DNA of 14,988 bases from an uncultured Bacilli bacterium (GTDB lineage: Bacteria > Bacillota_I > Bacilli_A > RF39 > UBA660). Shown piece after piece: positions 5,705-11,600 of the stretch. The notes below the pieces were generated by a model that saw only the letters and a list, made by a program, of their open reading frames with translations, did no database searches and was not told the DNA's origin. The stretch is from positions 1 to 14,988 of the forward strand of contig CAKPHY010000027.1 in assembly GCA_934162285.1 (NCBI GenBank). The letters run 5' to 3'. Every line of letters starts with the position of its first letter. The first letter of the stretch is position 1. A program made the translations under genes and the position numbers.

Positions 5705-6672
5705 TTAATATTATTGAACATTACTTTAGTTTCATCCATATTAAGTCCTCTATTACGCCATTGGTGAACTGCATATTTACGCATTTGAAATAAGATACCC
5801 ATAGTAATTTGACGAATTCTTGCACGTGATAGATTACTTTTTTCAGCTATTTGGTTGAATGTTAATGGTTCATCACCATTTAAGCCAAGTCTTTGTTCAA
5901 GGATTTTTTTATTTTTTTGTGGTAATAAAATATCATTTATCTCTTTAATGATTATAGGATAATTAATGCTATCAATTACCAAATCTTCAACATTAAAGTC
6001 ATCTTCAATATTATCAGTTAATTTTTCATAACAAGCATCAATGATTAATTTTAAGAACATTACTTTTCTTTCATTAATATTGTTTTTAATAGTGTATTCT
6101 TTATCAAGTTCTAAAATTGAATAAATTTGTTCAAACCAAAATAATATGTTATTAAGTTCTTTAACTTTTGATTTCGCTATATTATTAAAACAATATTTTC
6201 TTAAAGTTCCATAAATATCGGCATTATCAGAATTTCTTAAGTTAACATATTTTAAAAATAAATCTAATAGTTGATCATTAGTTAATTTAAGTAAATCGTT
6301 AGAGATTTTAGAACCTCCAAGTTTATTATAAACTTCACTAAAAAAGCTAGAATTAAAAATTTGAGAAAATCCTGAAACATGTAGTAGTTCACCATTATAA
6401 ATTTTATTTATCCATACTTCATTAAAAGAACTAATAACATCATTCATATCATATGGTGGTTTTATAAAAAAAGATAATTGATTTCTTTTTATATATTGAA
6501 GCACTACATATAATGTTCCTAATACTAATCTATCCATATAAGCTTTTTTTAAATTAGGATCAGTTGTTAAAGTTATTTTTTTATATAAATTCTTAGCTGC
6601 ATCAATAGTTAGTTTTTCATAGTTAGATATTTGTTTTCCCCATTGATTTAATATTAAATCATTATTATTCAT
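5689..6672 (-). CDS. divergent sigma-70-like transcription factor
   Basis: The 327-residue protein ends in a clear sigma-70 region 4: residues 250-265 give PQKNKKILEQRLGLNG, like the region 4.1 of RpoD, and 270-298 give LTFNQIAEKSNLSRARIRQ plus a following helix, the -35-binding helix-turn-helix. Residues about 24-117 resemble a degraded region 2: a helix ending in LVLGTLYVVLQYIK, then DMNDVISSFNEVWINKI in the place of the DLIQEGxIGL helix, then GFSQIFNSSFF in the place of the KFSTYAxxxI block. The aromatic melting residues of region 2.3 are poorly kept. Between them lies about 140 residues of unrecognised helical sequence. It has its own strong SigA promoter and an AGGGGA ribosome binding site, so it is probably made during growth. 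It could be a functional alternative sigma, an anti-sigma decoy, or a structural relic; I cannot assign a named family. Confidence 0.7.
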   Translation of the reverse strand: MNNNDLILNQWGKQISNYEKLTIDAAKNLYKKITLTTDPNLKKAYMDRLVLGTLYVVLQYIKRNQLSFFIKPPYDMNDVISSFNEVWINKIYNGELLHVSGFSQIFNSSFFSEVYNKLGGSKISNDLLKLTNDQLLDLFLKYVNLRNSDNADIYGTLRKYCFNNIAKSKVKELNNILFWFEQIYSILELDKEYTIKNNINERKVMFLKLIIDACYEKLTDNIEDDFNVEDLVIDSINYPIIIKEINDILLPQKNKKILEQRLGLNGDEPLTFNQIAEKSNLSRARIRQITMGILFQMRKYAVHQWRNRGLNMDETKVMFNNIKKVTK

Positions 6673-6705
6673 ATTTATCCCCTTAATCTCTTTTTTTGCT
6701 TAGTT

Positions 6706-6733
6706 ATTATAAACTTTTTCCATTGTTTGTCAA
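6706..6733 (-). promoter_or_regulatory. strong SigA promoter of the divergent sigma-like gene
   Basis: On the minus strand a perfect TTGACA (6733-6728) and a perfect TATAAT (6711-6706) are 16 bases apart. This is the best SigA match in the window. It sits directly after the terminator of the lipoprotein gene. Confidence 0.8.
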
Positions 6734-6742
6734 ATTTAATCA

Positions 6743-6765
6743 TAAAAAAATGACTATTTAGTCAT
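6743..6765 (-). terminator. terminator of the lipoprotein gene
   Basis: ATGACTA (6750-6756) pairs with TAGTCAT (6759-6765), followed on the minus strand by a T7 run (6750-6744). The TAG stop (6756-6754) is in the stem. Confidence 0.75.
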
Positions 6766-7176
6766 CTTATCTTTTATTTCTTTTATAATTTCATCATTTT
6801 TATCACTTACAATGTATATTAAATAATTATCAATAGTAATAATTTCTCCCTTATTTATACGATCTTGATTATCTTTATCATATTTTATTTCTAAAGTTTG
6901 AATAAATTTTTCAATCTCTTTTTTAGCTTCTTTTTTATTAATATATTTAAGAGCTATATAAACATTAACAGGATCTTCATAAGAAACTTTAAAAACGTGT
7001 TCATTAAATTTTGTTAAATCTAATTTATAACTACTTTTTAATTCATCATCACTTATTTCTAACATATGAGAAAAATTACCATTCATAATTGTATCAAATT
7101 TTGTACGATCAAATTTATAACTTGCACAACCAACTAAACATATTAAAATTAAAAAACTAAGTATTATCTTTTTCAT
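6754..7176 (-). CDS. DUF4358-like lipoprotein
   Basis: The 140 residues start with a lipoprotein signal peptide: MKK, a hydrophobic stretch, and a lipobox LVGC with the lipidated cysteine at 17. The mature part resembles DUF4358 proteins of Firmicutes: a short helical opening, a central strand (HVFKVSYEDPVNVYIALKY), a lysine- and glutamate-rich helix (about 80-104), then ITIDNYLIYIVSDKND near the C-terminus. The family's biochemical function is unknown; it would sit on the outer face of the membrane. The gene is monocistronic, with its own promoter (7192-7220), a strong GAGGTGAT ribosome binding site, and a terminator that overlaps its stop codon. The lipoprotein call is firm; the family assignment is from memory of its pattern. 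Confidence 0.75.
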   Translation of the reverse strand: MKKIILSFLILICLVGCASYKFDRTKFDTIMNGNFSHMLEISDDELKSSYKLDLTKFNEHVFKVSYEDPVNVYIALKYINKKEAKKEIEKFIQTLEIKYDKDNQDRINKGEIITIDNYLIYIVSDKNDEIIKEIKDKMTK

Positions 7177-7191
7177 GTTATCACCTCTTTA

Positions 7192-7220
7192 ATTGTACAA
7201 AAAATTCTTTATTTTAGCAA
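7192..7220 (-). promoter_or_regulatory. SigA-type promoter of the lipoprotein gene
   Basis: On the minus strand TTGCTA (7220-7215), 17 bases, then TACAAT (7197-7192). It begins right after the terminator of the dxs operon. Confidence 0.6.
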
Positions 7221-7243
7221 GAAAAAAGGAAGATAAACTTCCT
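7221..7243 (-). terminator. terminator of the dxs operon
   Basis: AGGAAG (7227-7232) pairs with CTTCCT (7238-7243) around a 5-base loop, followed on the minus strand by TTTTTT. The TAG stop of the glycosidase gene (7244-7242) overlaps the stem. Confidence 0.8.
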
Positions 7244-8330
7244 ATTTTACAATCCAAGCATCTGGCAAATAACGATCACCATTATAACTCCAGCCACCAG
7301 TTCTATTTATTACTTCATTATTAATTACTAAAGTAGAAGAACCACCACCATCTAAATTAGCAGCATTATAAGCTTTATAACGAGTTAAAATATCAATTAA
7401 ATCATTCATACTAGCACCAAGTGCTCTTTCAGTTAAATTGCGGCCATCAAAGACGATAAATAGAACGATTCCATCTTTTCTTTGAGCAATAACACTTCTT
7501 GGAGCATAACCCCAACCACCATTACCACTTATTTTAGCAGCTTTACCATTAACGTATAAGAAAGGTCCAAAAGTCATTGCATCACGCATTCCATCTTCGA
7601 TTGCTTTTTCTGGAGAATCAGTTGTAAGAACCAAAACGTTGTCTTTATTAAAACCAATTAATCCAATTGAACCACCAATCTCACCGTTTTTATAAAGAAT
7701 TTGTGAATCTTTTATAACAACTCCCGTAGGAACAAGTTTCTTATTTACTATAGAGAAACCTGAAGCATTCATTGCTATAATTGCTCCTTGTTCTTTAGCT
7801 AAACTAGTTAATAATTGTCCTCCAATATTTATTTTACTTGATATAGCATAACTAATTCTTGAAGGGTCATATATTACTGTTATATGAGCATATGTATTAT
7901 TTACTTGAATTTTAAAATACTTATATAGATCGTTTCCTTCATCTCTTTTTAGAATTTGTTCTTCATAAAAAGAATCATAAACACCAGTATCTTTACTGTC
8001 TGAAAAAGAAATTTCACTGGCATTAGTGTTTTGATTAATGGTTTCAACATAGTTTTTATTAAGAGTTTCTTTAATAGCGTCTGCTGAATATAGTGTTCTA
8101 GCCAAATAACGATGAGTCATTGTTTTCATAGATGAAGTTATCCAGAAGTTTCTAAACTCATCCCATGGTCCATAAAACATTATTAGAAAACAAATAGCTA
8201 TTACATCTAAAATACCTAATCCTATACACCAAATATTTTTCTTTTTATCATTATTTTTTATTTTCTTTTTCGGCTTCAAATCATCAAAGTCTAATATTTC
8301 AATTTTCTCAACTTTGTATTCATTTTTCAT
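7242..8330 (-). CDS. membrane-anchored phosphodiester glycosidase (NAGPA-domain) protein
   Basis: The 362-residue protein has a basic cytoplasmic N-terminus (1-32), one membrane helix (about 34-54), and an extracellular NAGPA domain (PF09992 type, about 145-362). Hallmarks are MNASGF (187-192), FGPFLYVNG (254-262), APRSVIAQ (276-283) with the conserved arginine, FDGR (294-297), and the signature LDGGGSST (326-333). The family includes the eukaryotic uncovering enzyme and bacterial enzymes that cleave GlcNAc-phosphodiester or related wall-sugar linkages; the exact substrate here is unknown, but wall teichoic acid or exopolysaccharide is reasonable. It starts at an ATG behind AGGTGA, and that ribosome binding site overlaps the stop of the preceding gene (8337-8335), so it is the coupled last gene of the dxs operon. 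Confidence 0.85.
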   Translation of the reverse strand: MKNEYKVEKIEILDFDDLKPKKKIKNNDKKKNIWCIGLGILDVIAICFLIMFYGPWDEFRNFWITSSMKTMTHRYLARTLYSADAIKETLNKNYVETINQNTNASEISFSDSKDTGVYDSFYEEQILKRDEGNDLYKYFKIQVNNTYAHITVIYDPSRISYAISSKINIGGQLLTSLAKEQGAIIAMNASGFSIVNKKLVPTGVVIKDSQILYKNGEIGGSIGLIGFNKDNVLVLTTDSPEKAIEDGMRDAMTFGPFLYVNGKAAKISGNGGWGYAPRSVIAQRKDGIVLFIVFDGRNLTERALGASMNDLIDILTRYKAYNAANLDGGGSSTLVINNEVINRTGGWSYNGDRYLPDAWIVK

Positions 8331-8334
8331 ATCA

Positions 8335-9633
8335 TCACCTGCTTACAACATAAGGGTCATTCATAGTTCCTGTCCCTGTAATCTTTAAATTTATATCTAA
8401 ATTTAGAACTGGATAAATATTTTTAAGATTGGATGGCATGTCAAAAAAGTAAGTTCCTTTATCAGATAATGTATAAATTGTATCACCAATTCCTTTATTT
8501 AGCAAATAGGAGTTATGATTATTAGTTATGAAATAATCAAAAGCACTAGGAATACCAACTTTAGCTTTAAAAGTTTTATTATTGATATTTTCAAAATTAT
8601 AATCAACTATTTCACCTATTTTAAAATCACCTTCAACTAAAAAGTCATTGTTTTCTATAGTGCTAAATTTTTCATTTAAATAGGTATTTAAAGAACTTTT
8701 AGAATAATCATTTGTTGTCCCAAATTCTTTTTCGATACAAGCATCACTTTCTTTTAAACATTCTAAACTTAACACTTGAATATATGTTTCACCTTTATTA
8801 AGAATACGATATAGTTGATCATTAAATTTTACATATTCACCAACATTAACATCTTTAAATTCTAGAGTTTCACTTTCTTTTAGAATATAAGGATTATCAG
8901 CTAAACCATTACCAGCTTTTATATTTAATTTAGCTTTTAATCTAATAACTGGTCTAATACTTAAAGCCTTATATCCATCTTCAACATTATATAGATTTAA
9001 AGAGCCATCACTATTTAAATACCATAATTTTCCTTCTAAATCTTTTGACATAGTAAATGTTGTTTGGTTTTTATTTAAAAAACTTTTTGAACCACCAGCT
9101 TCATTATAGTGATAAATATCAATTAAAGATATATTTTCTTTTATTTTATTAGTACAAGTAATATTAGTTAAATCACTTACACTATCACTACAATATTCAA
9201 TTTGGTCAAGGTATGTTTGATCTAAATCTTGATAAAATTTATTCAAGTAGCTTTCAAGATAATCATTATCTTCATAAGATGGATAAATAATGCTTAATGG
9301 TTCATCCATAATAAGATCTATAGTTTTGTCGGCATTAATTCTAAGCATACGCCATAAAGCACCTGAATACCATACATAGTTATCTTCAGCATTATATTTA
9401 TAAATATATTCGTCATTATTTATATACAATCCACCAGAAGCATCAGAAACATTAATAGTTGTTTCTAATAGATCTGTAAAATATGTTGTTTTATTTTCAT
9501 TATCATCACTCTTTTTATGTTCAATAGCATAATAATAAATTAGTCTTGACCCATAAAAAGCAACCAAACTAATAATAAATATTGCACTGATAACAATAAA
9601 TATTTTTTTATAGTCAATCTTTCTTTTATGCAT
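8335..9633 (-). CDS. membrane-anchored surface protein with two related C-type-lectin/DUF-like modules
   Basis: The 432-residue protein has one N-terminal membrane helix (about 10-35) and an extracellular part with two copies of one module. Module 1 (about 75-250) opens with YVWYSGALWRMLRIN and closes with RPVIRLKAKLNIKAGNG and NPYIL. Module 2 (about 258-430) opens with YVKFNDQLYRIL and closes with YPVLNLDINLKITGTGT and DPYVV. The same opening and closing pattern occurs in the 715-residue protein at 11601-13748. Such modules are common in exported proteins of gut Firmicutes (DUF6273-like; some have a C-type-lectin/FGE-like fold). No enzyme motif is seen. I start it at the ATG 9633-9631, three bases after GAGGTGG, and not at the in-frame TTG at 9645, which overlaps the dxs stop. 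Ligand or display function is inferred. Confidence 0.75.
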   Translation of the reverse strand: MHKRKIDYKKIFIVISAIFIISLVAFYGSRLIYYYAIEHKKSDDNENKTTYFTDLLETTINVSDASGGLYINNDEYIYKYNAEDNYVWYSGALWRMLRINADKTIDLIMDEPLSIIYPSYEDNDYLESYLNKFYQDLDQTYLDQIEYCSDSVSDLTNITCTNKIKENISLIDIYHYNEAGGSKSFLNKNQTTFTMSKDLEGKLWYLNSDGSLNLYNVEDGYKALSIRPVIRLKAKLNIKAGNGLADNPYILKESETLEFKDVNVGEYVKFNDQLYRILNKGETYIQVLSLECLKESDACIEKEFGTTNDYSKSSLNTYLNEKFSTIENNDFLVEGDFKIGEIVDYNFENINNKTFKAKVGIPSAFDYFITNNHNSYLLNKGIGDTIYTLSDKGTYFFDMPSNLKNIYPVLNLDINLKITGTGTMNDPYVVSR

Positions 9634-9641
9634 AATCCACC

Positions 9642-11456
9642 TCAAATATTTAAAAATTCTTTAATTGTTTCTTTTAACTTATCAAGCGACATATTATTTT
9701 GCTCTAAAAGTTCATCAATACTTCCCTGCTTAATAAAAATGTCATTATAACCTATTATTTTTAAATCATACTTATACTTCATTTCATTTAAATAAAGGTT
9801 AACATAAGAACCAAAACCACCTATTTTCACATTGTCTTCTATAGTTATTATTTTTAAACCTTGATTAATTACTTTATCAAGCAATTTATAATCAAGAGGT
9901 TTTAAAAATGTAGCATTGATTATTTCTAAATCCAGTTCAATTGCTAAAGGCATAATTATATTAAGCATACGACCATAACTAATGATGGCACCTTTTTTGC
10001 CTTTTTTAATAACTTCCCATTTACCATAAGCTATTTCTTTTAGCGGTTTAAAAGCATATTCATTTTTACCACGTGGATATTTTATAGCTACCGGTTTTTT
10101 TCTAGTTAAAGCATAACGTAATAAATAATAAAGTTCTTCTACACATTTCGGAGCTAAAACTTCAATATTAGGCATATGAAGTAAATAAGAATTATCAAAT
10201 ATTCCTTGATGAGTTTCACCATCAGCTCCGACTAAACCACTACGATCAATAGCAAATATCACTGGTAACTCTTGCATGCAAACATCAATTAGCATTTGAT
10301 CATATGCACGTTCTAAAAAAGTGGAATAAATAGCAACAATTGGTTTAAATCCACCTAATGCAAGACCAGCTGCCATACTAACAGCATGAGGTTCAGCTAT
10401 ACCAACATCAAAAAAACGTTCCTTAAATTCCGTTGCAAAAGTGTTTAATCCAGTACCGTCTTTCATAGCAGCTGTAATTGCGATAATTTTAGGATCTTTT
10501 TTAGCTAAATCACAAAGAGAATTACCAAAAAAACTTGAATAATCATTACTATTTTTTGTTATTTTAGAACTTTTATCAAATTTAGATACGCCATGATATA
10601 AATTAGGAGTTTCCATAGCTGGTAAATAACCATACCCTTTTTTGGTTATAACATGCAATAAAACCGGTTCATTTAAAGTTTTAACTTTCTTTAAAGTATC
10701 AATTAATTCTTTTAAATTATGACCATCAATAGGTCCTATATATTTTAATCCCAAATTATCAAATAATTTATTAGGTAAAATTACCTTTTTAAGATTATTT
10801 TTTATTTTTTTTAAAACAAAAACAGTTTTATCTTTATACTTATTTTTAATATCTTTTTTAATATTTATATATGTTGTATTTATTCTTATTTTATTTAACT
10901 TTTGAGATAAACCACCAACACTTTTACTTATTGATTCACCATTATCATTTAAAATTACTAACATATCAGTTTTTAAATAACCAAGATTGTTTAAACCTTC
11001 AAAAGCTTCGCCACCAGTCATAGCTCCATCACCAATTAAAGTTATGACTTTAAATTTTTCATGTTCTAGATCTCGAGCTAAAGCAAGACCTAAGGCAGCA
11101 GAAATAGAATTACTACTATGACCTGTATCAAAAAAATCATATTTGCTTTCAGAACGCTTAGGGAATCCACTTAAACCTTTATATTTTCGCAAAGTATTAA
11201 AAAGACTTTTTCGGCCAGTTAAAATTTTATAAGGATAAGTTTGATGTCCAACGTCAAAAATAATTTTATCATAATCAAAATTAAAAGTATAAACTAATGC
11301 TATTGTTAAATCAATAACTCCTAAATTAGAAGCTAAATGCCCACCTGTATTAGAAACGTTATCAATTATAAATTCTTGCATTTCTGAGCTTAATTTTTTT
11401 AATTCCGTCAAAGTTAATTTTTTTACATCATTAACATTATTAATTCTTTCTATCAT
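9642..11456 (-). CDS. dxs: 1-deoxy-D-xylulose-5-phosphate synthase
   Basis: DXS condenses pyruvate and glyceraldehyde 3-phosphate, the first step of the MEP isoprenoid pathway that supplies undecaprenyl chains, and also feeds thiamine and pyridoxal synthesis. The 604 residues are near the usual 620. Visible are the catalytic-site GGHLASNLG (H40), DVGHQTYPYK (H71), the ThDP/Mg motif GDGAMTGG (142-149) through NDN (170-172), GIAE with the cofactor glutamate (E355), and DRSGLVGADGETHQG (404-418). GIAEPHAV has proline where most enzymes have glutamine (GIAEQHAV), a mild oddity. The ribosome binding site (AGTGG) is weak. The stop codon overlaps the ribosome binding site region of the next gene, coupling it to two cell-surface proteins. 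The product of uppP in this window acts on the final lipid of the same pathway. Confidence 0.95.
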   Translation of the reverse strand: MIERINNVNDVKKLTLTELKKLSSEMQEFIIDNVSNTGGHLASNLGVIDLTIALVYTFNFDYDKIIFDVGHQTYPYKILTGRKSLFNTLRKYKGLSGFPKRSESKYDFFDTGHSSNSISAALGLALARDLEHEKFKVITLIGDGAMTGGEAFEGLNNLGYLKTDMLVILNDNGESISKSVGGLSQKLNKIRINTTYINIKKDIKNKYKDKTVFVLKKIKNNLKKVILPNKLFDNLGLKYIGPIDGHNLKELIDTLKKVKTLNEPVLLHVITKKGYGYLPAMETPNLYHGVSKFDKSSKITKNSNDYSSFFGNSLCDLAKKDPKIIAITAAMKDGTGLNTFATEFKERFFDVGIAEPHAVSMAAGLALGGFKPIVAIYSTFLERAYDQMLIDVCMQELPVIFAIDRSGLVGADGETHQGIFDNSYLLHMPNIEVLAPKCVEELYYLLRYALTRKKPVAIKYPRGKNEYAFKPLKEIAYGKWEVIKKGKKGAIISYGRMLNIIMPLAIELDLEIINATFLKPLDYKLLDKVINQGLKIITIEDNVKIGGFGSYVNLYLNEMKYKYDLKIIGYNDIFIKQGSIDELLEQNNMSLDKLKETIKEFLNI

Positions 11457-11471
11457 AAAACCACTTTTAAT

Positions 11472-11500
11472 ATTTTAACATAAAAGAGATTTTTTGTATA
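11472..11500 (-). promoter_or_regulatory. candidate promoter of the dxs operon
   Basis: On the minus strand TATACA (11500-11495), 17 bases, then TAAAAT (11477-11472) with an extended -10 TG (TGTTAAAAT). It lies 15 bases before the dxs ATG. Confidence 0.45.
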
Positions 11501-11506
11501 TACGTT

Positions 11507-11525
11507 CATAATGATAATCATTTTT
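11507..11525. promoter_or_regulatory. Fur-box-like palindrome upstream of dxs
   Basis: The plus-strand bases 11507-11525 match the 19-bp Fur consensus GATAATGATAATCATTATC at 16 positions, including 15 consecutive ones (11508-11522). The core ATGAT-A-ATCAT is a perfect inverted repeat. It sits six bases upstream of the proposed -35. AT-rich background raises the chance of an accidental match. Confidence 0.35.
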
Positions 11526-11547
11526 ATAAAACAATTTTCTTTAGTTT

Positions 11548-11580
11548 AAATAAAAGTCATAAAACATGTTTATGACTTTT
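11548..11580 (-). terminator. terminator of the surface-protein operon
   Basis: AAAAGTCATAAA (11552-11563) pairs with TTTATGACTTTT (11569-11580), a perfect 12-bp stem. The minus strand continues TTTTATTT. It lies 21 bases after the stop of the 715-residue protein gene. Confidence 0.65.
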
Positions 11581-11600
11581 CTAGTATTTCAAATATTTAA

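Noticed and set aside
5640..5710. sigG and the sigma-like gene as one operon
   Set aside because: A strong terminator and a forespore-type promoter lie between them, so they are more likely separate units.
9634..9645. TTG start for the 432-residue protein at 9645
   Set aside because: It overlaps the dxs stop and the GAGGTGG ribosome binding site; the ATG at 9633 has correct spacing from that site.
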